Source: Halomonas sp. THAF5a | GTDB lineage: Bacteria; Pseudomonadota; Gammaproteobacteria; Pseudomonadales; Halomonadaceae | NCBI RefSeq assembly: GCF_009363755.1 | Contig: NZ_CP045417.1 | Coordinates: 1,984,001 to 2,048,000, forward strand | Direction of reading: 5' to 3' | DNA length: 64,000 bases | Shown here: positions 19,557 to 28,431 of the stretch, piece by piece | Numbering within the stretch: the stretch's first letter is position 1 | How the letters are laid out: each line of letters begins with the position of its first letter | Notes under the pieces: model-generated | Seen by the model: the letters and a program-made list of their open reading frames with translations, nothing else | Database searches by the model: none | What the model was told of the DNA's origin: nothing | Position numbers and translations under genes: made by a program

Positions 19557-20288
19557 TCAGCCCACGCCCAGCAGGCCGGTGATCAGCGGCAGCAGGAAGG
19601 CGGTCACCAGACCCGAGAGCCCCATGGCCAGGCCCGAGAAGGCACCGGCGACGGCTCCCATTCGTGCGAAGGCATGGGCGGTACCGAATCCGTGGGCCGA
19701 GAGCCCCATGGTGAAGCCCTGGACCGCCGGGTCGGTAATGCGCAGGAGCCGCAGGATCGCCGGCCCCAGCGCACAGCCGATGGAGCCGGTCAGCAGCACC
19801 AGTCCGGCCGCCAGCGAGGGAATGCCGCCAATCTGCTCGGCGATCCCCATGGCGATGGGTGAGGTCACCGATCGGGGGGCCAGCGACAGCAGCGTCTTGG
19901 GATCGGCACCGAGCAGCATGGCGAGCCCGATGGTGGACGACACCGCCGTGACGACGCCTGCCCCACAGGCCAGCATCAGCGGCCAAAGCAGGCGGTAGAC
20001 ACGCTGGCGGTGATCATAGAGGGGAATCGCCAGGGCCACCGTGGCCGGCCCCAGCAGGAAGTGAATGAACTGCGCCCCCTCGAAGTAGGTGGCGTAGTCC
20101 ATGTCCACCAGCAGCAGCAGCGCGATCAGCATCGCGATGGAGAGCGTCACCGGGTGCAGCAGCGGCGTGCCGCCCATGGCGCGATTGATCCGCACGGCCA
20201 GGGCGAAGACCAGCAGGGTGACCAGCAGCGAGAGCAGCGGATTGCCGGACAGATAGACCCACAGCTGGTCGAAGGAGGCGACGTTCAT
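19557..20288 (-). CDS. lrgB: LrgB/CidB family membrane protein
   Basis: This 243-residue multi-pass protein has LrgB family segments (FLLGPATVALAIPLYDHR and LAPRSVTSPIAMGIAEQIGG). LrgB works with LrgA in a holin/antiholin-like pair linked to murein hydrolase control, and in some bacteria to pyruvate or other by-product export. The start overlaps the lrgA stop as ATGA and has GGAGGAG, so the pair is translationally coupled. Confidence 0.92.
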   Translation of the reverse strand: MNVASFDQLWVYLSGNPLLSLLVTLLVFALAVRINRAMGGTPLLHPVTLSIAMLIALLLLVDMDYATYFEGAQFIHFLLGPATVALAIPLYDHRQRVYRLLWPLMLACGAGVVTAVSSTIGLAMLLGADPKTLLSLAPRSVTSPIAMGIAEQIGGIPSLAAGLVLLTGSIGCALGPAILRLLRITDPAVQGFTMGLSAHGFGTAHAFARMGAVAGAFSGLAMGLSGLVTAFLLPLITGLLGVG

Positions 20289-20662
20289 GCGTTCTCCTCC
20301 CCATGGTCGGCCTTGCCGACTCTGCGACGCTGCAGGCGTTCGAGCACCCAGGCCGTCACGGTCAGCGTCACCGCGGTGGACACCAGCAGGGTCACCGCGA
20401 TCGCCCAGAGGTCCGCCCCGATCAGCTCGAAGTGCACCATCAGCCCCACCCCGGCGGGCACGAACAGCAGCGTCAGGTAGCGCAGCAGCCCTTCACCCGC
20501 CAGGCGCAGGCAGGACGGTACCTTGCCGCGAACCAGCAGCGCCAACAGCAGGATCACCATGCCGATCACCGGTCCCGGTATCGGCAACAGCAGTCCCTTC
20601 GCCAGCAATTCCCCCGCGAACTGGCATGACAGCAGCATGCTCATCCCCATGATCAACGGCAT
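20285..20662 (-). CDS. lrgA: LrgA/CidA family holin-like protein
   Basis: This 125-residue protein has four hydrophobic helices and the LrgA/CidA motif LLPIPGPVIGMVILLLALL. It is the first gene of the lrgA-lrgB pair. The family is described as holin-like, affecting membrane permeability and autolysis. The ATG at 20662 has AAGGA upstream. The partner LrgB overlaps by four bases. Confidence 0.9.
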   Translation of the reverse strand: MPLIMGMSMLLSCQFAGELLAKGLLLPIPGPVIGMVILLLALLVRGKVPSCLRLAGEGLLRYLTLLFVPAGVGLMVHFELIGADLWAIAVTLLVSTAVTLTVTAWVLERLQRRRVGKADHGEENA

Positions 20663-20788
20663 CGTGTCGTCCTTTTGGCGGCTCCCCGGGAGCCCGTCAT
20701 CGTGGCCTATAGTGTGACAGAAGCCACGTGATCCGGGGACCTCAGGCTCTTGCCAGCCAAGCGATTGAAAAGAAAGCGCAAAAAGGAC

Positions 20789-20817
20789 TTTTCATTTGCC
20801 GCGAGGCGCGCTAGTAT
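20789..20817 (+). promoter_or_regulatory. Probable sigma70 promoter of tRNA-Pro
   Basis: A -35-like TTTTCA (20789-20794) and a -10-like TAGTAT (20812-20817) are separated by 17 bases and followed by a GC-rich discriminator. This lies about 55 bases upstream of the tRNA. Each hexamer matches consensus at four of six positions. Confidence 0.5.
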
Positions 20818-20871
20818 ACGCCTCGTTCTCGGGGCACACGCCGAACGGCGAGGAAACCGAAACGAAAGAGT

Positions 20872-20948
20872 CGGAGCGTGGCGCAGCTTGGTAGCGCGTT
20901 GCAATGGGGTTGCAAAGGTCGCAGGTTCGAATCCTGTCGCTCCGACCA
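20872..20948 (+). tRNA. tRNA-Pro (anticodon GGG)
   Basis: This is a 77-nt cloverleaf with encoded CCA. The acceptor arms CGGAGCG/CGCTCCG pair perfectly, the D stem is GCGC/GCGC, and the anticodon stem TTGCA/TGCAA encloses ATGGGGT, giving anticodon GGG. The T loop is TTCGAAT. It reads the proline codon CCC (and CCU by wobble). A sigma70-like promoter precedes it and a strong terminator follows. Confidence 0.97.
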
Positions 20949-20956
20949 CTCATTCG

Positions 20957-20997
20957 AAAAAAGCGGTCACCATGCCCTCGGGCGGTGACCGCTTTTT
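20957..20997 (+). terminator. Intrinsic terminator of tRNA-Pro
   Basis: A long stem (AAAAGCGGTCACC paired with GGTGACCGCTTTT) ends in a run of five T residues, nine bases after the tRNA. The A-run on the other side would make it work in both directions. Confidence 0.9.
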
Positions 20998-21259
20998 CGT
21001 GCTTGCCTGTATTCATGATGCATGCCCCCCTCCTATCCTCAGCAATCCTCGCCCCCTCTTTTATCCATGCCCCGGGCGCTGCATCGTGTTCTCGCCCGAT
21101 GGCATCACTGCCTCTTAGGCCCTGCATGATACGTTCAGAAAGACTCGGCGTGGCACATGTCAGCAGGCACGCTCGTGGAAACTGCGCGGCCCGGCGGACA
21201 CGACCGCGGGCTCACCGAGATGGTCAAGAAGATACGAGCGCCATCCCGGCTCACTGCCC

Positions 21260-22996
21260 TCAGCGAACCTCTTCGAGGAGTGACAGGAAAGCCTCGGCCG
21301 GCTGGGGACGCGCGAACCAGAAGCCCTGCCCCAGCTCGCAGCCCATGGCGGTCAGGCTTGCCGCCTGCTCCGGCGCCTCGATCCCCTCGGCGACCACCCG
21401 GCAGCCGAGACCGTGAGCCATGGCGACGATCGACTCGACCAGCCGATGGCTCTCGACGTCCTCCAGCAGGTGGGTCAGGAAGCTGCGATCGATCTTGATG
21501 GTATTCACCGGCATCCGCCGCAGGTAGGCGAGCGACGAGTGGCCGGTGCCGAAATCGTCGATCGCGATGCCGACCCCCAGCGTCGCCAACTGGTGTAACT
21601 GCTGCGTGGCCGCCTCCAGATCGGTCATCACGGCAGACTCGGTCACCTCCATCTCCAACGCCGAAGGAGGGAGGTCGTGGCGCGCCAGGGCCTCCGTTAC
21701 CTGAGTGGCGAAGCCTGTCTGGCAGAGCTGGGGGGCCGAGACGTTGACGGCGAGGCCGAAGGTGCGTTCCACCTTTCCCTCCCGACGCCAGCGGGCCAGC
21801 GTGGCGAGGGCGGTCTCCAGCACCCAGGCGCCCAGCGCCAGGATGTCCCCGCTCTCCTCGGCCATCGGGATGAACTCGGCCGGCGAGACCGCTCCGAGTA
21901 TCGGATCCGTCCAGCGCAGCAGCACCTCGGCACCACAGACGCGTCCCGTGGCGAGCGCCACCTTGGGCTGATAGTGAAGCGCGGTATCGCCACGCTCGCA
22001 GGCCAGGGGCAGCGCCTGACGCAGCTGCATGCGCCGCTGTTCGGAGGCTTCAAGCGCCGGCGTGTAGGCCTGGATGGCTTCTCCCTGCTGCGCGTGGGGC
22101 ACCGCCAGCGCCGCCATGTGAACCAGCCGCTCGGGTTCCAGCCCGCACCCCCCGGCGACGCCGATCCGGCCATCGACCCGCAGCCGCACGCCGCAGACCG
22201 CCAGGGGTCGCCAGAGCACCTCGCGCACGCGCTCCGCCAGGTGCCCGAGCTCGTCGATCGAGGCCCGGGGCTGGATCAGCAGCAGCTCATGGCTGCCCCA
22301 GACCCCGATCACGCCTTCTTTCGGCAGGGCCGCCTCCAGGCAATGGGCCAGCTCGTGCAGGAAGGCCTCGGTCACCCGATGCCCCTGATAGCGCATGATG
22401 GCGTCGATCCCCTCCAGCACGATGAACAGCACCCCCGCCTCGATACCGTCTCGCTGCCACTCGCCAAGCGATGCCGTGAGTGCGCGCCGATTGGGCAGGT
22501 TCGTCACCGGGTCGGTGCAGGAGAGCCGCTCCAGCGCCTCGGTGCGCTCGGCCACCAGCCGCTCCAGCACGCTGGCCTGCTCGCGACGCCACTGATAGCG
22601 GCTCTCGTCGCGCAGGGCGTTGTGAATGCGTGCCAGCACTTCCTCATGGTCGAACGGCTTGGTCAGGAAATCACGCACGCCCATGGCCAGCGCCCGCTGA
22701 CGGGTCTCGTCGTCGACCTGAGCGGTCAACACGATGGTGGGCGGCACCTCCGCGCCGAAGGCCGCCTGAAGGGCCTCGAGCACCCCGTAACCATCCAGGT
22801 GGGGCATGCGGATATCCAGCAGCAGCAGGTCGGGCGACTGTGCCCGGCAGTGGGCGAGCACGTCGCGCGAATCGGTGAGGCCGGCGACGTCCTGGTAGCC
22901 GTGATCTTCCAGCAGGTCCTGAAGCAGCTCGACGTTAACCGCATGGTCATCCACGACCAGCAGGCGCTTGTGATAGAGGGCGGCATCAGAAGGCAT
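21260..22996 (-). CDS. Response regulator with degenerate GGDEF and EAL domains
   Basis: This 578-residue cytoplasmic protein has three domains. A receiver domain (about 1-125) has phospho-acceptor D61 in LLLLDIRMP and K113. A GGDEF-like domain (about 155-320) has its active-site motif reduced to GSHEL (234-238), so it should not make c-di-GMP. An EAL domain (about 330-575) reads EVLLR (E357), with EVTES, DDFGTGHSSL, KIDRSF and EGIE, so its phosphodiesterase residues look intact. The likely output is c-di-GMP breakdown gated by phosphorylation. Its start overlaps the kinase gene by 11 bases, making the kinase the probable partner. Confidence 0.93.
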   Translation of the reverse strand: MPSDAALYHKRLLVVDDHAVNVELLQDLLEDHGYQDVAGLTDSRDVLAHCRAQSPDLLLLDIRMPHLDGYGVLEALQAAFGAEVPPTIVLTAQVDDETRQRALAMGVRDFLTKPFDHEEVLARIHNALRDESRYQWRREQASVLERLVAERTEALERLSCTDPVTNLPNRRALTASLGEWQRDGIEAGVLFIVLEGIDAIMRYQGHRVTEAFLHELAHCLEAALPKEGVIGVWGSHELLLIQPRASIDELGHLAERVREVLWRPLAVCGVRLRVDGRIGVAGGCGLEPERLVHMAALAVPHAQQGEAIQAYTPALEASEQRRMQLRQALPLACERGDTALHYQPKVALATGRVCGAEVLLRWTDPILGAVSPAEFIPMAEESGDILALGAWVLETALATLARWRREGKVERTFGLAVNVSAPQLCQTGFATQVTEALARHDLPPSALEMEVTESAVMTDLEAATQQLHQLATLGVGIAIDDFGTGHSSLAYLRRMPVNTIKIDRSFLTHLLEDVESHRLVESIVAMAHGLGCRVVAEGIEAPEQAASLTAMGCELGQGFWFARPQPAEAFLSLLEEVR

Positions 22997-25619
22997 CCGA
23001 GCTTCCTTCCAGTGAAGAGAGGTGACGGGCGAGGGTCGCCCAGAACGACGTCAGGTCGAGAGGCTTGGTCAGGTAATCATCGAATCCCTCCGCCAGGCCG
23101 CGCTTGATGTCGCTCGGCATGGCGTTGGCGGAGAGCGCGATCACGGGCAGCGGCCGGGGCAGCCGTCTTAGCCGCGCCAGGGCCGCCTGGCCGCTCATGC
23201 CGGTCAGGTTCAGATCCATCAGCACCAGGTCCGGCGGTCGCGCCTCGATCGGCGGCAGGGCGAGCTCGGCGCTGGGGTAGATGCTGAGCTCACAGGAGGG
23301 CCACTGCGCGAAGACATCCACCATCAGGCGCTGGTTGGCGGGATTGTCCTCGATATAGACGACGTGAGCCGACACCTCCTGCGGCGCGGCGGCATTCGTC
23401 GGCTCGCCGCCGCGGGAAGCCTCCGGCCGGTCGCCCTTGGCCAGCGCCAGGCGGCAGTGGAAGGCGCTGCCCAGCCCCGGCTCGCTCTCGACGTCTAACG
23501 TGGCGCCCATCGCGTCGAGCAGCTGGCGGGTGATGGCCAGGCCGATGCCGGTGCCCTCGATGCCCTGGTGTTCCGCCCCCAGGCGCTGGAAGGGCTGGAA
23601 GAGTCGCGCCAGGTCGTCGTGGCGGATCCCCTGGCCGTTGTCGCGCACGGTGAAGCGCACGCTCTCACCCTCGTGAGCGGCTTCCAGGCGCACCCAGCCG
23701 CCGGGGCGGTTGTACTTGATGGCATTGCTGAGCAGGTTGAGGAGCACCTGCTTGAGCCGCGTATAGTCCGCGTGGACCGCCGGCAGCGGCCCCGCGATCC
23801 GCGGCTCGATCGTCACCTCGTGGGCCAGGGCCGTCGCCTCCAGGGCGCCGGCCGCATCCTCGACCACGTCGCCGAGCGAGATCGCCTCCATGGAGAGGCT
23901 CAGCTGTCCGGCCTCGATCCGGGCCAGGTCCAGGATCTCGTTGATCAGCTCCAGCAGGTGCTGGCCACTGCGCGTGATCTGGGCGACCTGGCGCCGCTGG
24001 CGCTCCTCCAGCGGGTGGCGCTTGCCGCCGGCCAGCAGCTGGGCGAAGCCGAGGATCGCGTTCAGGGGCGTGCGCAGCTCGTGGCTCATCGACGAGAGAA
24101 ACTCGCTCTTGGCGCGATTGGCCCGGTCGGCGCTGTCCCGCGCCTCGGAGAGGGCCTCGATATAGCCTTCGCGTTCGGCCATCTGGCGATAGAGGTTGAT
24201 CAGCAGGGCGCAGGTCGCCGTGAAGGGCTCCAGCCACTCCAGCAGGGCCTGGTCGTAGGGGCGACGTCCGTTGGCGATGGCGAACATTCCGATCAGCCGC
24301 CGGCCATCGAAGATCGGCACCCCCAGGTAGTTGTGCAGCGGCGGGTGCCCGGGCGGAAAACCGCTGCGGTGCGGATGGCCATCCAGATCGTCGGTCATCA
24401 CCACCTCGCCGTGGGCGAACACCCGGCCGAGCAGCGAAGAGGGATTGGAGAGGGTCATGTCGCCGCTGCGCAGCCGCTCCATCAAGAGCCGTGACTCCTC
24501 GTTCCAGGAGAGGTCGGTGATGGCGTGGATCTTCAGCGCCGGCACGCCCGCGTCCTCGATCACCTCGCCGATCAGCGCGTAGTCGCTGTCGGTCAGCTCG
24601 CGCAGCGCCTCCATCAGGAAGTCCCAGAGCCGGTGGCCCGACATCAGCGCCTGGTAGTCGGTGATCCCGCGATGCAACACGCGAATCAGGCTCGCCTGGC
24701 GCACCGCCTCGGTGGTGTCCCGGGCCACGCCCACCACGCCGCGAATGGCGCCGTCGTCGTCCCTCAGCGGCCCGAGCTGCAGATCGTGATGGCGCCCCAT
24801 CAGGGGCGGCAGCGAGACCCGCCGGGGCGAGCCGCTGGCGATCACCTCGGCCTCCGCCGCATCGAGAAGCGACTGCACCTCGCGGGGCAACCGCGGCGCC
24901 TCGTCGTCGACCGGCGCGCCGGAAGTGCCCTCGAGCAGCGACAGGCAGGCGGTGTTGGCCGCCAGGTAGCGCCCGCGGCGGCTTCGGGCGTAGATAGGGT
25001 CGCGACTGCCGTCCAGCACGGCGCGCAGCAGCTGGCGCTCCTTGGCCAGGCGGTCGCTGGCCTCGGAGAGACGCCGGTTGAGGCTCACCAGCTCGCGCTG
25101 CTGGTCCTCCTGCACCCGTCGCAACCGGTGCTTGCGCAGCAACGCCTCCGCCTGCCGGGCCAGGCGCCCCAGCAGGCGTCGCTCGCGCTCGGAAAAGGTC
25201 CGCGGCCGGGTATCGATCAGGCAGAGCGTGCCCACGGCGTGCTCCCCGTCCGGCAACAGCGGATGCCCAGCGTAGAAACGGATGCCGGGCTCACCGGTCA
25301 CCAGGGGATTGTCACGAAAGCGGGCATCCTCCAGGGCATCCGGCACCACCAGCGGCTTGGCCGCGGCGACCGCATGGCCGCAGAAGGAGACCTCCCGGGA
25401 GGTCTCGCACACTTCCAGCCCGACACAGGCCTTGAACCACTGCCGATCCTCGGCGACCAGCGAGACCAGCGCGATGGGCACCTCGAAGAGCTCCTGCGCC
25501 AGCTCGACCAGCTGGTCGAAGCCGGCATCGGGTGCGGAATCGAGCACCCCCAGTGCCGCCAGGGCGGCCAGGCGGGCGGAGTCATTTTCGGGCACGGGGG
25601 GCTGCATGGCGGGGCTCAC
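22986..25619 (-). CDS. Hybrid sensor histidine kinase with GAF domains and C-terminal receiver
   Basis: This 877-residue protein has no clear membrane helix, so it is probably cytoplasmic. Order: N-terminal GAF domain (about 25-165), coiled coil, PAS-like segment (about 195-300), second GAF (about 325-470), HisKA with H-box FLSSMSHELRTPLNAILGF, HATPase (NLLSNAIKYN, DNGQGI, GTGIGLAI) and a receiver domain (VYIEDNPANQ, LVLMDLNLTGMSG). It probably senses a small ligand or redox state. A second possible start lies 12 bases downstream (25607). It overlaps the downstream GGDEF/EAL regulator, suggesting a kinase-to-c-di-GMP circuit. Confidence 0.92.
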   Translation of the reverse strand: MSPAMQPPVPENDSARLAALAALGVLDSAPDAGFDQLVELAQELFEVPIALVSLVAEDRQWFKACVGLEVCETSREVSFCGHAVAAAKPLVVPDALEDARFRDNPLVTGEPGIRFYAGHPLLPDGEHAVGTLCLIDTRPRTFSERERRLLGRLARQAEALLRKHRLRRVQEDQQRELVSLNRRLSEASDRLAKERQLLRAVLDGSRDPIYARSRRGRYLAANTACLSLLEGTSGAPVDDEAPRLPREVQSLLDAAEAEVIASGSPRRVSLPPLMGRHHDLQLGPLRDDDGAIRGVVGVARDTTEAVRQASLIRVLHRGITDYQALMSGHRLWDFLMEALRELTDSDYALIGEVIEDAGVPALKIHAITDLSWNEESRLLMERLRSGDMTLSNPSSLLGRVFAHGEVVMTDDLDGHPHRSGFPPGHPPLHNYLGVPIFDGRRLIGMFAIANGRRPYDQALLEWLEPFTATCALLINLYRQMAEREGYIEALSEARDSADRANRAKSEFLSSMSHELRTPLNAILGFAQLLAGGKRHPLEERQRRQVAQITRSGQHLLELINEILDLARIEAGQLSLSMEAISLGDVVEDAAGALEATALAHEVTIEPRIAGPLPAVHADYTRLKQVLLNLLSNAIKYNRPGGWVRLEAAHEGESVRFTVRDNGQGIRHDDLARLFQPFQRLGAEHQGIEGTGIGLAITRQLLDAMGATLDVESEPGLGSAFHCRLALAKGDRPEASRGGEPTNAAAPQEVSAHVVYIEDNPANQRLMVDVFAQWPSCELSIYPSAELALPPIEARPPDLVLMDLNLTGMSGQAALARLRRLPRPLPVIALSANAMPSDIKRGLAEGFDDYLTKPLDLTSFWATLARHLSSLEGSSDAF

Positions 25620-25788
25620 GGTCGGGCATCATCGGCGTATCGTGATGCCGAACCTACCATGAATGCCCCCACGAACGCGGAAATGAATCCAAGCGTCATT
25701 TAACGAACGCCGCGCGGCGTCAACGCAGGGTCCGCCACGGGGGCGTCTCCAGGGAAGGCGTCCGGGTGGCAGCAGTGCCGTGCCCGAT

Positions 25789-27204
25789 TCAGGCATCGCC
25801 GTGGCTGGGTGGCCGCCGCGACGCGGTGGATTCGGCCTCCTCGTCCGCGCCGGCGGCCAGGTCGGTCATGTCCCGCTCCTCGGACTTGGCCGTTTCCTCG
25901 GCCTTGGCCTCTTCCTCGGCGGCCGCGGCCTCTTCCTCCTCTTCCTGGATGTCCGCCGCGGGCTGGAGCGGCTCGCCCTCCTCGTCCTGCAGCTGGTAGT
26001 CGTAGGCCGCCTGGAGGCCGGCTTCCTCCTCGGCCTCCTCCTCTTCGGCCTGGGCGATGTAGCCCGGGTAGAACGGCGAGAGGATGGCGAAGAGGATGCC
26101 CAGCGCCGAGAACATGGCAAAGGCGCTGGCGTAGCCGAAGCTGTTCACCAGCGAGCCGACGACCGGCGAGCCGGTCGCCTGCCCCAGCGACACCGCCATG
26201 AAGGGCAGCACCGGGCCCACCGCCAGCCGGCCCGGCAGCAGGCGAATGCCGGTCATCAGGTAGAGCCCCGTCAGGCTCATGTAGGCCAGGCCGAAGACCA
26301 GCGCCGAAAAGGCCGCGAGCCCGGTCTGCCCGGGGCTGGCGGCGAGCAGCGCCAGGCTCGCGGAGAGCATCATCAGCATCAGCGAGTGGGTAATCGGCGG
26401 ATTGTTGCGATCGGCCAGGTCGGCCACCACGGCCCCGCCCAGGCCGGCGATGCCCACCGCCAGCCACAGCCACCCGGTGGCGCCGGACGGCAGCCCGCCG
26501 AGGGTGACCACCAGGTCGGGCGCGAAGATCCAGTAGGCGGCGGAGACGAAGCCCATCACGAAGGCGAACAGCGAGAGCCGGATCAGGCGCGACCAGGGCA
26601 GCTCGGCGACCGGCGGCGGCGGCGCGGCGTTGGCCGGCGTGATCCGCGACACCGAAGGCAGGAAGAGCCAGGCGGCGACCAACCCCACGCCCGCCAGCAC
26701 GGCGAAGGAGAGGTAGGTCAGCCGCCAGGCGCCGGTCAGGAACAGCACCGTGGGCACGGCCACGATCACGCCGATGCTGGTCCCGGCGTTCATCACCGAG
26801 CTGACCCGCCCGTGCAGCGAACGCTTCACCAGCGCCTGCATGGCGGCCGTGAGCGCCGGCATCATCAGGCCGGTGCAGATGCCGCAGGCGAACACCCCGG
26901 CCCCGAGCAGCAGCGCGCCGGGCGCCTGGCTGATCAGCGCCAGCCCGCCGACGCCGAACGCCCCGGAGAGCACCGCCGCGTTGCGCGCACCGAAGAGGTG
27001 GGTGATCAGCGGCGCGACCATCGTCGCCAGCAGGAAGCTGATCAGCGGCAGCGCGCCGATGATGCCGATCACCGAAGGCGTGAGGCCCAGCTCGTCGCGA
27101 ATGGGCGGCACGAACAGGCCGAAGGCGAAGCGCGCAAGACCGTAGCTGATCGCGATCAGCGCCGCGCCGAGCAGTGCGAATTCCGTGCTGGTCGGTGCCC
27201 TCAT
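25789..27204 (-). CDS. MFS transporter (YbfB/YjiJ-like) with long acidic C-terminal tail
   Basis: This 471-residue protein has about 12 helices in the first 380 residues. The start MRAPTSTEFALLGAALIAIS and GLARFAFGLFVPPIRDELGL resemble YbfB/YjiJ-type major facilitator proteins; the substrate is unknown. After the last helix (FYPGYIA) comes a tail of about 90 residues, extremely rich in Glu and Ala and with no hydrophobic segment, which the family normally lacks. I chose the ATG at 27204 because GGAGGGG lies just upstream; earlier in-frame starts add about 109 low-quality residues. It stands alone. Confidence 0.85.
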   Translation of the reverse strand: MRAPTSTEFALLGAALIAISYGLARFAFGLFVPPIRDELGLTPSVIGIIGALPLISFLLATMVAPLITHLFGARNAAVLSGAFGVGGLALISQAPGALLLGAGVFACGICTGLMMPALTAAMQALVKRSLHGRVSSVMNAGTSIGVIVAVPTVLFLTGAWRLTYLSFAVLAGVGLVAAWLFLPSVSRITPANAAPPPPVAELPWSRLIRLSLFAFVMGFVSAAYWIFAPDLVVTLGGLPSGATGWLWLAVGIAGLGGAVVADLADRNNPPITHSLMLMMLSASLALLAASPGQTGLAAFSALVFGLAYMSLTGLYLMTGIRLLPGRLAVGPVLPFMAVSLGQATGSPVVGSLVNSFGYASAFAMFSALGILFAILSPFYPGYIAQAEEEEAEEEAGLQAAYDYQLQDEEGEPLQPAADIQEEEEEAAAAEEEAKAEETAKSEERDMTDLAAGADEEAESTASRRPPSHGDA

Positions 27205-27710
27205 GCGTTCCCCTCCCGGCGCGCGAGGCGACGGTCGATCCGTGCCAGGGTCGGGCATGGTCTCCTGCCCAGGCTGACCGTCCTCGTCCGCGCGATATGA
27301 CTGTTGGCGTCGATCACCATGCCCCCTTGTCGTCCGGGTGCATTGGCTGGCGGCCGCGCGCGCAGTCCGCTGGGGCGATAGCGCCATCGCCGGCCCGGCT
27401 GCTGAGCGATTCCTGCCTCGTCCCACCCATCGATCAACGTAGAGCAGGGCGCGGGATGCCGATAGCCGCCCTGCCCCACGGTACCAAAGAGACCCGGGCG
27501 GTGACGCAACAGCTACACATCGAAACACCATCGTGTGAGGAAAGAGACGAAGGGGGGAAAGAGACGAATGGGAAAAAGAGGGGAAAAGAGCAGAAAGACG
27601 TCGCCCTCAGCGCGCCGGCGGGCGATGCATCGCGAGCCGCCCATATCTTGTCCATCAAGCGCTTCGGGTATAGCTTTTTTCGTGCCCCCTTCGCCGCCCA
27701 GGAGACGCTC
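27205..27710. other. Gene-free stretch between MFS gene and DUF6482 gene
   Basis: No open frame here has a believable start or composition. The notable content is a purine-rich tract at about 27536-27600 (long G/A runs on the plus strand) and the upstream region of the DUF6482 gene, which has a TATAGC sequence near 27670. Confidence 0.5.
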
Positions 27711-28091
27711 ATGCCGGCAAACACCTCGCCCCTGCCCGACCGCGTGACCCTCGAGGCCCTCGGCGACTGGTTAAAGGCCCGCCGGGGCGCGGACGACGAG
27801 CCGCACACAGTCGAGGCCCCCATCGTCGAGGTGCAATCCATCGACCAGGGCTACTACCTGGTGCGCCTGCACCATGCCCGGGGCGTCAGCCAGCTGGTCG
27901 ACGACGACGGCCAGGCCCGTCGCTTCACCGGCACCCAGTGGGTGAGCCGGGCCCTGCTGCCGCTGGGGCTGACCCATGGCGTGCTGACCTGGGCCGAGGT
28001 CACCGACGAGATGATCGGCCTGCCCGCCACCCCGAGCGACCCGCAGAGCGTGCTGGCCCACGGCACCCGGGTGGCCTTCCAGACCCGCTAG
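27711..28091 (+). CDS. DUF6482 family protein
   Basis: This 126-residue soluble protein starts MPANTSPLPDRVTLEALGDW. It contains VEAPIVEVQSIDQGYYLVR and ends SVLAHGTRVAFQTR. It fits DUF6482 as I recall it, a family of small Halomonas and Pseudomonas proteins of unknown function related to YheV/metallothionein-neighbour hypotheticals. The start has AGGAG seven bases upstream. It stands alone, between the MFS gene and the osmoprotectant operon. Confidence 0.65.
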   Translation: MPANTSPLPDRVTLEALGDWLKARRGADDEPHTVEAPIVEVQSIDQGYYLVRLHHARGVSQLVDDDGQARRFTGTQWVSRALLPLGLTHGVLTWAEVTDEMIGLPATPSDPQSVLAHGTRVAFQTR

Positions 28092-28431
28092 CCCGGTCGC
28101 CCCGTGGCACCGCCCCGGCCCCAGCCCCCCCGCACGGCTCGCCGGATGCCGCCCCGGCCCCTATTCTCAGGCCAGCCCCTGCCAATCCGAGGCCGCATCA
28201 CCATCACCAATAATTGGCATTTTGGATCGTCATTTATATTGATAACAACACACTATGCGACTCTGATACGCTACGTCGGTTTTCGCGCCCGCCCCCGACG
28301 GCGTGCGGGTGCGCCGCCGCCTGACACTTCCCGACCGTCCACGTCGCCTGGACGCGTCGACCACGGAGGTAACGCCTAACGGCAAGAGATCACGGCAAGA
28401 TGACAGAAGCTCAGAATAAAGGAGACGTCGT
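28092..28431 (+). promoter_or_regulatory. Upstream region of the osmoprotectant ABC operon
   Basis: About 340 bases without a gene. The part at 28200-28275 is markedly AT-rich for this genome. It contains a perfect 11-bp palindrome CCAATAATTGG (28207-28217) and hexamers such as TTGGCA, TATATT and TTGATA that could form a promoter. I cannot choose one promoter with confidence. Confidence 0.4.

Noticed and set aside
21260..22996. Diguanylate cyclase activity of the GGDEF/EAL regulator
   Set aside because: The active-site motif is GSHEL, lacking the GG(D/E)EF residues needed for catalysis.
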